Source: Polyangia bacterium (GTDB lineage: Bacteria; Myxococcota_A; Polyangia; Nannocystales; Nannocystaceae). Taken from it: 64,000 nt of DNA. The stretch is taken from contig JAUIFF010000014.1 in assembly GCA_030429545.1 (NCBI GenBank), positions 155,984 to 219,983 of the forward strand, in the 5' to 3' direction. The translations under genes and the position numbers were made by a program. Shown in pieces: positions 42,874 to 52,096 of this stretch. Below the pieces are notes generated by a model. It saw only the letters and a list, made by a program, of their open reading frames with translations, did not search any database and was not told the origin of the DNA. Each line of letters begins with the position of its first letter. Positions within the stretch are counted from its first letter, which is position 1.

Positions 42874-43761
42874 ATGAAGATTGACGCTCTCATCGCGTTT
42901 GCGACCGTTGTCGAGAAGCACACGTTTACCGCGGCTGCCGTTGCCCTTCGGCGGTCACAACCGGCTCTCAGCAAACTCGTCGCCCAGCTCGAGCACGAGC
43001 TCGGGTTTATGCTTTTCGATCGCAGTGCCTATCGCCCAGTGCTCACCCAACAAGGGCGTGCATTTTATGAGCGGGCGGTCCCGCTGATCGAACAAACCGC
43101 GGCCTTGATACGATTTGGAGCGAGTTTGGCGGGACACACGGAGTTGGCCGTCCGGCTCGCGGTCGACGCTATCGTCCCCCTTCGCCCGGTTACCCAAGTA
43201 CTTCGCCGAATCGAGGCCGAAGCTCCGCACATACGCTTTGAGCTACAAACGGTCGCTCTCGGTGAAGCGATCAAAGCGCTGCAGGACGACCGGGCCGACC
43301 TCGCCCTCGGACACCACCAAAGCGGCGACCTCGGCCCAACGCTCACGCAACTACACCGCCACAGCGAAGTCGAGATTGTCGCGGTCGTCCAGCGAGACCA
43401 CCCGCTCGCCCAGCAGCCGTTCCCGACCCCCGCGGCGCTGCTGAGGGTTTATCCGCAAATTATCCTGCGCGACCGCAGCACCACGTCTCGAACACTCAAT
43501 GTGTTGCGGGGCGGGCGGCACTGGAGCGTGACCGATGTCCACGCCAAAAAACACCTCATTGTCGACGGTATGGGTTGGGGAGGCTTGCCGCGCCATGTCG
43601 TGGCCGATGAAATTGCGTCGGGGCAGCTGGTTAGCTTGCATGTACATGAGTTTGACACGCCGGCGCTCCAGCTCTACCTGGGCCGACGCCCCCACGCCGC
43701 ACATGGACCGGTCGCACACAAGCTATGGGAGGCATTGCATGAGGCGCGTTCACACCACTGA
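42874..43761 (+). CDS. LysR-family transcriptional regulator
   Basis: A 295-residue LysR regulator: an N-terminal helix-turn-helix (about 1-62, AAAVALRRSQPALSKLVAQLEHELGFMLFDRS) and an effector domain (about 88-290, including ELAVRLAVDAIVPL and DLALGHHQSG). It is divergent from the SDR/DUF1330-like pair and is the likely regulator of that pair through the 70-bp shared promoter region. Confidence 0.9.
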   Translation: MKIDALIAFATVVEKHTFTAAAVALRRSQPALSKLVAQLEHELGFMLFDRSAYRPVLTQQGRAFYERAVPLIEQTAALIRFGASLAGHTELAVRLAVDAIVPLRPVTQVLRRIEAEAPHIRFELQTVALGEAIKALQDDRADLALGHHQSGDLGPTLTQLHRHSEVEIVAVVQRDHPLAQQPFPTPAALLRVYPQIILRDRSTTSRTLNVLRGGRHWSVTDVHAKKHLIVDGMGWGGLPRHVVADEIASGQLVSLHVHEFDTPALQLYLGRRPHAAHGPVAHKLWEALHEARSHH

Positions 43762-43787
43762 AGGCCCGTGTTTACACACCTTCTGCC

Positions 43788-44264
43788 CTACCCCAGCAAC
43801 AGCATCAGTGCGCGAACTGTCAGGGCGACCAGGGCAACCGCCGACAGGGTGAAAAGCGCAAAGCGTTTGGGGATGTCGTTGATGAGCGCTTGCCACAGGC
43901 TGTGGACAACACGGATGGCGACGTAGGCCCAAGCGAGCCAGATGTCGATCATCGACGTGTCTCCCATCAGCGCCATGGCCAGGGCAACCGCGTAAAACAC
44001 CGTCGGCTGCTCCATCAGGTGGTTGTAGTTGTCGGCTTTCCAGCGGACACGTGCCGGCAACTCAGCCATTTGGGCGCCGCGGGGGAGCGTTGGGTCCATC
44101 CGCATCCGGGCACGGACGATTGCCGGTAGGCGGGTCGCGTAGAGCCAACCCCACATGACATGTGTCCAAAGTGCAAGTGCGAGAACGGGCCCGAGGAGCG
44201 GATGGTTTGCCAACATGGATCCATCGTGGTTGCCCAGCCCGCGATCCGCATTGACATTCGTCAA
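43788..44264 (-). CDS. MAPEG-family membrane protein
   Basis: A 158-residue protein with four hydrophobic helices. Between the first two it carries the MAPEG-like block RVRWKADNYNHLMEQPTVFYAVALAMA. The family includes microsomal glutathione transferases and many bacterial proteins of unknown role. An alternative start 48 nt downstream would give a slightly shorter N-terminus. It is 27 nt after the Crp-like regulator gene and probably under its control. Confidence 0.8.
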   Translation of the reverse strand: MTNVNADRGLGNHDGSMLANHPLLGPVLALALWTHVMWGWLYATRLPAIVRARMRMDPTLPRGAQMAELPARVRWKADNYNHLMEQPTVFYAVALAMALMGDTSMIDIWLAWAYVAIRVVHSLWQALINDIPKRFALFTLSAVALVALTVRALMLLLG

Positions 44265-44291
44265 GATCGAGAGGCAATCCCGAAACCCGCG

Positions 44292-44888
44292 TTAGCGTTC
44301 GAGCTGTCCCTTGATGCGGCTGAGTGTCTCCGGCGCAAGGCCCAGGTACGACGCCACGTGGTATGCGGGCATCCCCGCGACGATTCGCGGGTCCATCACC
44401 CGGCAAAAGTATGCGTAACGCTCCTTGCCGCTCTTCGACTGGATCATGCGTAGCCGGCGATCCATCGAGAGGTAGTGCTGCTCGGCCAAGATGCGGAAAA
44501 GTCGCTCCTGGGCGAGCGTCCGACGGTTCGGGTCGACCTCGAGCGAAACCCGATAGCCCACGACTTCGGTGACCGCGGCCACCCACTCGCTCGCGGGCGC
44601 ACCCGTGATCAGGCTGCCAAACGCCGTGGCGACATTGGGCGGCCCGAGAAATCGCAGGTTCACCTCGCGCGCGTCGTGAATGTAGTAGGCACGAACCAAG
44701 CCGTGTGCGGCGAGCACGACCTCGGTACAGACATCGCCGGGTTGGAACAGCGGCTCCTGGGGTGCGTAGCGAACCGGCCGCATACGCTGCGCGAACCCGG
44801 TGAGGTCCGACACCCGAACTTCCGGATACGGTGCAACTGCAGCTGCGAGAAGCTCCTCGGGAGACAAGATCTGTCGATTATGACCCAT
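44292..44888 (-). CDS. Crp/Fnr-family transcriptional regulator
   Basis: A 198-residue regulator with an N-terminal cyclic-nucleotide-binding-type jelly roll (about 25-135: EPLFQPGDVCTEVVLAAHGLVRAYY, EVNLRFLGPPNVATAFGS) and a C-terminal winged helix (about 150-198: MPAYHVASYLGLAPETLSRIKGQL). The Arg/Ser cAMP pocket typical of Crp is not clear, so the ligand is unknown. The protein stops shortly after the recognition helix. Open frame extends about 100 nt upstream, but this ATG gives the natural N-terminus. It heads a two-gene unit with the MAPEG gene. Confidence 0.85.
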   Translation of the reverse strand: MGHNRQILSPEELLAAAVAPYPEVRVSDLTGFAQRMRPVRYAPQEPLFQPGDVCTEVVLAAHGLVRAYYIHDAREVNLRFLGPPNVATAFGSLITGAPASEWVAAVTEVVGYRVSLEVDPNRRTLAQERLFRILAEQHYLSMDRRLRMIQSKSGKERYAYFCRVMDPRIVAGMPAYHVASYLGLAPETLSRIKGQLER

Positions 44889-45007
44889 GGCCAATGTCTG
44901 TGCCAAGCAACTCGACTGGGCCAGGCAATCAGTTTGACTGCGAACACCAAGGGCCAGCGGTTTTGGCCGACCCTGAGAGCCACACAACTCGCCTGTTTTC
45001 AGCCCGC

Positions 45008-45036
45008 CTGTCAGGCTTCAGCGTGAAGCCCGACAG
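45008..45036 (-). terminator. Strong hairpin after the serpin gene
   Basis: CTGTCAGGCTTCA and TGAAGCCCGACAG pair over 12 of 13 positions around a 3-nt loop, starting 15 nt after the serpin stop. There is no T tract, so it may act as a 3' stabiliser or a weak terminator. Confidence 0.5.
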
Positions 45037-45050
45037 CACAAACGACGACA

Positions 45051-46412
45051 TCAGCCAGTGAAGCGACCGGCGTATAGCGGGGTGTTGGTCGATACTTCGT
45101 GAATCACAAAGATAAACGGACGGTCGGCGCGAAATATGTACTCTGAGGGAAGCGGCCCTGTGCCGGTGATAAAGGTTTCTCCAGCCGATGCTGCTGCCGC
45201 CTCAACGCCCTTCTCGTCGAGAGATACCGAGGCGCCGTGGAAGACATCGGCAATCGCACCAAGACTGGTTGCACCGAAATCCGACATGCACGCTTCCAAC
45301 CCAAGCCCCGCGATAAGCCCGATGGTCTGCGCATCGATCGTGAACCGTGGAATCGAGACATCCACGCGTGTCATCGCGGCGCTATCCAGCGCATCGATGT
45401 AATCCTGAGGAGCGGTTGCGTCGGTAAAGTCTGCAAGGCTGGGATAGAGATCTTGGGTGGGGAGGATGAATGCAACTGCCAAATCCTGGCCGCGTAGCGG
45501 CAAGTCCAACAAACTAAACTCCGCAGTTTCAGCATAACGGGCATCGAGTTCTTCGCGCATCAGAGGTACGGTGGATTGGCCAGCGTCACCAAAAAACGCG
45601 GCATCGGCAGTCGCATTTTCGTCAAACCCCACCAGCCATGGAGCCTTGAGGTACGAAACTCCCAACAAGTAACCAGACCATTGCTGATTGGGTGAACTCT
45701 GGGGTAAAAAGTCGGGCAGTAGACCACGTGACGCATCTTCGATGTAACAGTTGACCAACTCACGCAAAGGGGTACCAACACTTGAAACTGTGTTGTTGTG
45801 GGCGCCATAACGGGCGAGTTTTGTCTGTTGATCGGCGGGTATCGGCGTGCTCTCGAGTGTCCACACCGAAGCGACCATATCGATCTCAACTGGGTCCTCG
45901 TCGTCGCTCGCATCTAGCTTTAGACCTTTTGTGAGGTCGATCATCGCGCTCGTGCGCACATGAACAGCATCGTCGAGTGCCGGATAATTCATGGCACTCT
46001 CGATCGCGGCACGGCAATCACTTCCCGGGGTCGAGATCGCGTAGGTCATACCCATCGCAACTTGTAAGGATGCTGGTCCGAGGGCCAGGTTCTTCCCGGG
46101 CTCGACCGTGCGCAGTAAGTTGACGGAGGTTGCCCAGCCCGCTTCGGCCAACTCACTCAACTCAACAGGGCTAGCAGAATCTGGCCCTTCCCCTGGAAAA
46201 ACGCCGTTGTCACGCCAGCCGATTTCGCTGGCCTCAGGCAACTCGGCACACATACCGCCCACAACCCCGGTTTCAGTACCAGTGTCTGTATCGGTACCTG
46301 TGGTGCCTGTGTCCGTTGTCTGGGTATCGCCGCTAGCGGCTCCGCACGCAGTTATAAAACATCCAACAAGAACACATAGGCAGGCGACTTTGTAGTTAGG
46401 CAAATTAGTCAT
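45051..46412 (-). CDS. Serpin-family protease inhibitor lipoprotein
   Basis: A 453-residue lipoprotein (ITAC lipobox, Cys near residue 23) with a short Thr/Asp/Gly linker and then a full serpin domain (about 70-453). Diagnostic parts are the breach/hinge region DEKGVEAAAASAGE (Ala-rich, as in inhibitory serpins, with Val where Thr or Ser is usual) and the C-terminal signature RPFIFVIHEVSTNTPLYAGRFTG. The reactive loop is slightly long, so the scissile bond (near ITGTGPLPS) cannot be placed. It probably guards the cell surface against proteases. It is divergent from the TldD gene, with 287 bp between starts. Confidence 0.9.
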   Translation of the reverse strand: MTNLPNYKVACLCVLVGCFITACGAASGDTQTTDTGTTGTDTDTGTETGVVGGMCAELPEASEIGWRDNGVFPGEGPDSASPVELSELAEAGWATSVNLLRTVEPGKNLALGPASLQVAMGMTYAISTPGSDCRAAIESAMNYPALDDAVHVRTSAMIDLTKGLKLDASDDEDPVEIDMVASVWTLESTPIPADQQTKLARYGAHNNTVSSVGTPLRELVNCYIEDASRGLLPDFLPQSSPNQQWSGYLLGVSYLKAPWLVGFDENATADAAFFGDAGQSTVPLMREELDARYAETAEFSLLDLPLRGQDLAVAFILPTQDLYPSLADFTDATAPQDYIDALDSAAMTRVDVSIPRFTIDAQTIGLIAGLGLEACMSDFGATSLGAIADVFHGASVSLDEKGVEAAAASAGETFITGTGPLPSEYIFRADRPFIFVIHEVSTNTPLYAGRFTG

Positions 46413-46699
46413 TAAAACAACATAGCAGATGCGGCCTTCACGTGTCAGAAGACCGATCTTTGCGGGCAGGTCTCGGTTTCTCGCAGCATCACCCGCAAAT
46501 CGCGCACAACCGTAAGAAGCCGGCTGTCCGATGTGTGCTTTCGCCATCGTCCAACGGCCCCCCGCCGAAACTACCGAAACTCGGATGGTGTCGAAGCACC
46601 AAGCCGACGCACCCAAACGCAACCAGACGCGCCCGCTTTGCCTGCTTGGCCAGGAGACAGCCAACTACACGCTGGCTGTGAGACATTGAGACGACCACC

Positions 46700-48265
46700 A
46701 TGAACGATCCCATCAGTCGACGAAGGTTCCTGACACACAGCGCTGCCGCGGGTGGCGTGCTGACGATCCCCGGATTTTTGCTCGGATGTAAGCCGACCAC
46801 CAGCACCGCCCCGCCGGTCGTTGCCGCAGCGCCCAAGCCCCTGCCGCAAAACCCATTCCTCGACTGGTTTGCCGTGGATGAGGCGCGGCTGCGAAAGGTC
46901 ATGGCCGAGCTCACCGCACGCGGGGCTGACCACGCGGATCTTTACTTCCAGTACTCGCGCAGCAATCACATCGTGCTGCAAGACGGGATCATCTCGCGCG
47001 CCCATACCCGCGAGGAGCAGGGTGTCGGGCTCCGGGTCGTCGTTGGCGATCAGGTCGGCTACGCCTACACCGAAGACCTCTCGCTCGCGGCGATGCTGGC
47101 CGCCGCCAAAACAGCCTCGGCGATCGCCAATGCCGGGGCGGCCACCCAGCCCGAACACCTCGCGTTTAAAGGGTCGAGCCAGTACTACAACCTCAAAGTC
47201 CCACTCTCGCGCCTCGGGATCGACAAGAAACTCCCGGTGATCCAGCGCGCCGCCGAACTCACCCGCGCCGGCGACCCGGCCATCTCCAAGGTCAGCGTGA
47301 GCTGGAGCGACACCGAGGAGCGCGTGATGATCGTCGACCTGCGCGGCAACATCATCACCGACCAACGCCCGATGACCCGGCTGTGGGTCTCGACCACCGC
47401 CAAGAAGGGCAACGAGACCCGGGCCAACGGCTCAAACCTAGCCGGGCGGCGCGGGCTCGACTGGTACGACGACACCCGTCTGCAACAGGTCGCCAAGGAG
47501 GCGGTCGACCGCACCATGGTGTTGTTCGACGCCCGCCGTCCACCCGCCGGCGAGTTGCCGGTGGTACTGGCCGCAGGTGCCAGCGGGATCCTGCTGCACG
47601 AGGCCATCGGCCACGGGATGGAGGCCGACTTCAACCGCAAAAACGTCAGCATCTACGCCGATATGATCGGCAAAAAGATTGCGCCCGACTTTGTCACGAT
47701 CGTCGACGACGGGACCATCGAGTCGGAGCGCGGGGCTCTCAACACCGACGACGAGGGCACCCCGTGCGAGCGCACGGTGTTGGTCGACAAGGGGGTGCTC
47801 GCCACCTACCTCCACGACCAGATCAGCGCCAAGCACTACAACCTCGGCAAGAGCACCGGCTCTGGCCGCCGCGAATCGTTTCGCCATGTACCGATGCCGC
47901 GGATGCGCTGTACGTTCATGGAAAACGGTCCGCACACCAAGGACGAAATCATCGCCTCGGTCAAGCGGGGGATCATCGCCGAGACCTTCACCAACGGACA
48001 GGTCCAGATCGGCGCCGGCGACTTCACCTTCTACATCAAAAACGGCTGGATGATCGAGGACGGCAAGGTCACCTACCCGATCAAAGATACCAACATCATC
48101 GGCAACGGCCCCGACGCGCTCAAGAAGGTGTCGATGGCCGCCAACGACAGCAAGCTCGACACCGGTGGGTGGACCTGCGGAAAGGACGGCCAGGGCGTGC
48201 CGGTTTCGCAGGGGCTCCCAACCGTGCTTGTCTCGAGCATGACCGTGGGAGGTAAAAATGCCTGA
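46700..48265 (+). CDS. tldD: TldD-like metalloprotease with Tat signal and lipobox
   Basis: A 521-residue TldD-family subunit. The metal-binding motif HEAIGHGMEAD (HExxxH, about residue 300) and the conserved C-terminal WTCGKDGQGVPVSQG block are present. Unlike cytoplasmic TldD it starts with a twin-arginine motif SRRRFL (residues 6-11), a hydrophobic core and a lipobox FLLGC (Cys30), so export and lipid anchoring are predicted. TldD works with TldE to cleave peptides, including ribosomally made peptide leaders. The gene overlaps tldE by 8 nt. Confidence 0.92.
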   Translation: MNDPISRRRFLTHSAAAGGVLTIPGFLLGCKPTTSTAPPVVAAAPKPLPQNPFLDWFAVDEARLRKVMAELTARGADHADLYFQYSRSNHIVLQDGIISRAHTREEQGVGLRVVVGDQVGYAYTEDLSLAAMLAAAKTASAIANAGAATQPEHLAFKGSSQYYNLKVPLSRLGIDKKLPVIQRAAELTRAGDPAISKVSVSWSDTEERVMIVDLRGNIITDQRPMTRLWVSTTAKKGNETRANGSNLAGRRGLDWYDDTRLQQVAKEAVDRTMVLFDARRPPAGELPVVLAAGASGILLHEAIGHGMEADFNRKNVSIYADMIGKKIAPDFVTIVDDGTIESERGALNTDDEGTPCERTVLVDKGVLATYLHDQISAKHYNLGKSTGSGRRESFRHVPMPRMRCTFMENGPHTKDEIIASVKRGIIAETFTNGQVQIGAGDFTFYIKNGWMIEDGKVTYPIKDTNIIGNGPDALKKVSMAANDSKLDTGGWTCGKDGQGVPVSQGLPTVLVSSMTVGGKNA

Positions 48266-49568
48266 ATCACTGATCGACAAGGCTGCCAAGGTTATCGAGC
48301 TGGCGAAGAAGGCCGGTGCCAGTGGGAGTTTCGTGCATACGCATCAATCCCGCGGGGTCCAGTGCAAGATCCGCGACGGCGTGCTCGAGAAGCTGCAAGA
48401 GAGCACATCCCGCTCGGTCAGCATCGAGCTGTACGTCGACGGCCGCTACGCGTCCCACAGCACGACGCGGGTGGATGGTTTAGACGACTTCATCGCCGAG
48501 GCGGTCGCCCTGACCCGTGCACTCGAGCCCGACCCCGACCGGGCGCTCCCCGACCCTGCGCTCTATGGCGGCGCCCGCCCGACCGGACTCGATCTTGTCG
48601 ACCCGGCAATCCTCGCACTCGACCAAAAGCAACGGGTCGCCCGCTGTCAGGCGATGAACGCCCGGCTCACGGGCAAACAACACGTGATCTCTGGGACCAG
48701 CACGATGCACGACGGCCACGGCCAGTTCGCGGCGGTCAGCAGCAATGGGTTTCAGGGGACCTATGAGTCGACCTATGTCGGCAACTACAGTTCGGTCACC
48801 CTGCAGGACCAAAACGACAAGCGCCCCGAAGGAGGAATGGGCTGCGGTGCCCGTCAGCTGGCGACCCTGATGTCCCCCGAGGCCATCGGCGATGAGGCCC
48901 TCGCCCGCGCGACGGCGCGGCTCGGCAGCAAAAAGGGCCCGACATTGACAACGACCATGGTCGTCGATCGCATGGCCGCAGGTGCCATGATCTCGCGCCT
49001 GCTCGGCAGCGCAAATGGCCACTCGGTCCAGCAGGGCCGCTCGATGTGGGCCGACAAACGCAACAAGCGGGTCCTCTCGCGCAAGCTGACAATCACCGAC
49101 GATCCAACGCTCCCACGTGGGCTCGGCTCCCGCCCGTTTAATGGCGAGGGCATCACGGCCAAGGTGATGCCGATGATCGAAGCCGGCGCACTCAAAAACT
49201 ACTACCTCGACACCTACTACGCCCGCAAACTCAAGATGCGCCCGACCAGCGGCGGCCCGTCCAACCGCATCGTCACGCCCGGCAAGCGCGGGTTCGACGA
49301 ACTCATCAAGGCCACCAAAAAGGGTGTCTACGTGACCTCGTGGCTCGGGGGTAATGCCGACAGCACCACCGGAGACTTCTCCTACGGGCTCCGCGGGCAC
49401 CTGATCGAGGGCGGTGAAATCGGGGCGCCAGTCAGCGAGATGAATGTGACAGGAAACCTCATTGAGCTGTTTTCCCGGCTCGCAGAAGTCGGCAACGACC
49501 CCTGGACCTACTCGTCCACGGTGGTACCGACATTGGTGTTTAGCGGCGTACAGTTTAGCGGCACCTAA
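48258..49568 (+). CDS. tldE: TldE/PmbA-like subunit without signal peptide
   Basis: A 436-residue TldE/PmbA homolog. It lacks the HExxxH metal motif, as TldE does (the usual position reads VVDRMAAGAMISRLLGSANG). It keeps the family C-terminal blocks FNGEGITAKVMPMIEAGALKNYY and GEIGAPVSEMNVTGNLIELF. No signal peptide is present. The 8-nt overlap with tldD implies coupled translation and complex formation. If TldD is exported by Tat, TldE could travel with it as a folded partner. Confidence 0.9.
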   Translation: MPESLIDKAAKVIELAKKAGASGSFVHTHQSRGVQCKIRDGVLEKLQESTSRSVSIELYVDGRYASHSTTRVDGLDDFIAEAVALTRALEPDPDRALPDPALYGGARPTGLDLVDPAILALDQKQRVARCQAMNARLTGKQHVISGTSTMHDGHGQFAAVSSNGFQGTYESTYVGNYSSVTLQDQNDKRPEGGMGCGARQLATLMSPEAIGDEALARATARLGSKKGPTLTTTMVVDRMAAGAMISRLLGSANGHSVQQGRSMWADKRNKRVLSRKLTITDDPTLPRGLGSRPFNGEGITAKVMPMIEAGALKNYYLDTYYARKLKMRPTSGGPSNRIVTPGKRGFDELIKATKKGVYVTSWLGGNADSTTGDFSYGLRGHLIEGGEIGAPVSEMNVTGNLIELFSRLAEVGNDPWTYSSTVVPTLVFSGVQFSGT

Positions 49569-49601
49569 ACACCGCGTACTCGAGCTCGACTCGACACTTC
49601 G

Positions 49602-49626
49602 GCCCCGGCTCTCCCGGGGCTTTTTT
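49602..49626 (+). terminator. Rho-independent terminator after tldE
   Basis: GCCCCGG and CCGGGGC form a 7-bp GC stem with a 5-nt loop, followed directly by six T (49621-49626), 34 nt after the tldE stop. This is a classical intrinsic terminator. Confidence 0.9.
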
Positions 49627-49912
49627 GCGTGTGGTCCTGCCTACGCGAGAACACGCGTGCCGGGAGGGAGGATGTCTTTTTCTTGGTCCTCCTACGAGTC
49701 GGGTATCGTGTTTGCTAAGAACTCGAGAGATACTAAGCCACTCTATTTGTGATGAGTTGTGGTCAGCTTCGTGCGTTGTCCACATGCGATATGAAGTCGA
49801 AGGACCCCGACGCCTCCCCCACCTCAACTCGGCCGCAGTGCTCACCACGCACATTCGCCGACCCTTGCCGGCCCGAAGTGCGTCGCGGGCGAGAATCGGC
49901 TACCCTGCGCCG

Positions 49913-52096
49913 GTGAACCAAAACCGCGCAACCGCGCCGTTGCTGTTTAGCCGGCGAAAGTTCTGGGCCCATCGGTTTGGGGTCGCACCGTTTTTGCCGA
50001 CCACCCGCGCGGAGATGGACGCTCTCGGCTGGGATAGCTGCGACATCATCATCGTCAGCGGCGATGCCTATGTCGACCACGTCAGCTTTGGCGCCGCGGT
50101 GATTGGCCGGGTGCTCGAGCGCCAGGGGTTTCGCGTGGGAATTTTGGCGCAGCCGCAGTGGAACGACGACGATGGCCAGACGGCCGTGGAGGCGTTTTCG
50201 GCCCTCGGCGTACCCAACCTGTTTTGGGGGGTGACCGGCGGCAATATGGATTCGCTCGTCAACCACTACACCTCCGATCGCAAACCCCGCTCCGACGATG
50301 CATATACACCGGGTGGGCGTGCCGGTGCCCGTCCCGATCGCGCGGTGATTGTCTACTCCCAACGCTGCCGCGAAGCTGGCCGGGCCGCGGGCTTTGACAT
50401 CCCGATTGTGCTCGGTGGTATCGAGGCCAGTTTGCGGCGGATCGCCCACTACGATTACTGGTCCGACAAGGTCCGTCGCAGTGTTTTGCTCGACGCCAAG
50501 GCCGACCTGTTGGTCTACGGCAACGCCGAGCGGGCGATCGTCGAGATTGCCCACCGCCTAGGCGACGGTGAGGACATTGCCAGCCTGCGTGACATTCGGG
50601 GCACCGCGTTTGCGTTGTCGAGCAAAGACTCTCACCTGCGCGACGTCGGCCTGACCGAGCTCGACTCGAGCGAAGTCGATCAACCGGCGGGGCTTGTCAA
50701 AGTCCGCCGCCAGGCCGCCCGACTCCCCCGCACGCAAACTGCCGTGCGCCTGCCGGCCTTTGAGGTTGTCCGCAACGACAAGACGCTCTACGCCCACGCC
50801 TCGCGCGTGCTCCACCAAGAGGCCAACCCCCACAACGGGCGCACGCTCGTGCAGCGCCACGGCAACCGCGACGTCGTCATCAACCCGCCACCGGTCCCGC
50901 TGACGACCCCCGAAATGGACAGCGTGTTTGAGCTGCCCTACCAGCGGCGGCCCTACCCTGGCTACGGCGACGCCAAGATTCCGGCCTACGAAATGATCAA
51001 GACCTCCGTCATGATCATGCGTGGGTGCTTTGGCGGTTGTTCATTTTGCTCGATCACCGAGCATGAGGGGCGGATCATCCAAAGTCGTTCAAAGGACTCT
51101 GTACTGCGGGAGATCGAGCAGATTCGTGACAACGTACCGGGGTTTACCGGGATAATCTCCGATGTCGGCGGGCCGACGGCAAACATGTGGCGCCTAGGTT
51201 GCCGCGACCCCAACATCGAAGCTGCGTGCCGCCGGCCGTCGTGTGTATATCCAAAGATCTGCGAGAACCTGCGCACCGATCACAGCGAGCTCATCGACCT
51301 CTACCGCGAGGCGCGAGCGCTGCCAGGCGTCAAGAAAATCCTGGTGGCTTCGGGCCTGCGCTACGACCTCGCCGTCGAGTCCCCCGAGTACGTCCGCGAG
51401 CTGGTCCAACACCACGTCGGCGGCTACCTCAAGATCGCCCCCGAGCATGTCGCCAAGGGCCCGTTGTCGAAGATGATGAAGCCCGGGGTCGGCACCTACG
51501 AGCGCTTCAAAAAGCTGTTTGAACGCTACAGCGAGCAGGCCGGCAAAAAGCAATATCTCATCCCCTACTTCATTGCCGCCCACCCCGGCACCACCGACGA
51601 AGACATGCTCGAGCTGGCGTTGTGGCTCAAGCAAAACCGGTTTCGGCCCGACCAGGTCCAGGCGTTTTTACCCTCGCCCATGGCGACCGCGACGGCGATG
51701 TACCACACCCGCAAAAACCCGCTCAAAAAGGTCTCGCGGCGCGGGCCCGACGACGGTGGGCCCGAGGGTGTCGAAGTCCCCAAAGGCAAACAACGCCGGC
51801 GGCTGCACAAGGCATTTTTGCGGTACCACGACCCCGACAACTGGCCGATGTTGCGCGAGGCCCTACGGCAGATGGGCCGTGAAGACCTGATCGGCAACGG
51901 CAAGCGCCACCTCATTCCGACCTACCAACCGCGGGGCACCGGCCAGGGCGGTGGCGAGGGGCGGCGAAAGAAAACCAAGGGGCGCAATGGGCCGCGCAAG
52001 GGCGATGCCCTCACCCAACACACCGGGCTGCCACCGCGGCAGACCCACGCACGCACACGGCGAAAACGACCTGGTCGCACCGAACCGCGAGGCTAG
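49913..52096 (+). CDS. YgiQ-family radical SAM protein
   Basis: The 727-residue protein starts at a GTG (start inferred from family alignment; open frame continues upstream). The N-terminal part has the YgiQ signature FLPTTRAEMDALGWDSCDIIIVSGDAYVDH. The radical SAM core has the 4Fe-4S motif CFGGCSFC (CxxxCxxC, about residue 372), then GFTGIISDVGGPTANMW and a TIM-barrel half. A YgiQ C-terminal domain follows (QAFLPSPMATATAMYHTRKNPL), then a strongly basic tail (about 660-727). The substrate of YgiQ is unknown. Confidence 0.93.
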   Translation: MNQNRATAPLLFSRRKFWAHRFGVAPFLPTTRAEMDALGWDSCDIIIVSGDAYVDHVSFGAAVIGRVLERQGFRVGILAQPQWNDDDGQTAVEAFSALGVPNLFWGVTGGNMDSLVNHYTSDRKPRSDDAYTPGGRAGARPDRAVIVYSQRCREAGRAAGFDIPIVLGGIEASLRRIAHYDYWSDKVRRSVLLDAKADLLVYGNAERAIVEIAHRLGDGEDIASLRDIRGTAFALSSKDSHLRDVGLTELDSSEVDQPAGLVKVRRQAARLPRTQTAVRLPAFEVVRNDKTLYAHASRVLHQEANPHNGRTLVQRHGNRDVVINPPPVPLTTPEMDSVFELPYQRRPYPGYGDAKIPAYEMIKTSVMIMRGCFGGCSFCSITEHEGRIIQSRSKDSVLREIEQIRDNVPGFTGIISDVGGPTANMWRLGCRDPNIEAACRRPSCVYPKICENLRTDHSELIDLYREARALPGVKKILVASGLRYDLAVESPEYVRELVQHHVGGYLKIAPEHVAKGPLSKMMKPGVGTYERFKKLFERYSEQAGKKQYLIPYFIAAHPGTTDEDMLELALWLKQNRFRPDQVQAFLPSPMATATAMYHTRKNPLKKVSRRGPDDGGPEGVEVPKGKQRRRLHKAFLRYHDPDNWPMLREALRQMGREDLIGNGKRHLIPTYQPRGTGQGGGEGRRKKTKGRNGPRKGDALTQHTGLPPRQTHARTRRKRPGRTEPRG

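Noticed and set aside
47438..48289. 283-codon ORF opposite tldD
   Set aside because: Antisense shadow of a highly conserved gene; no ribosome binding site or protein features.
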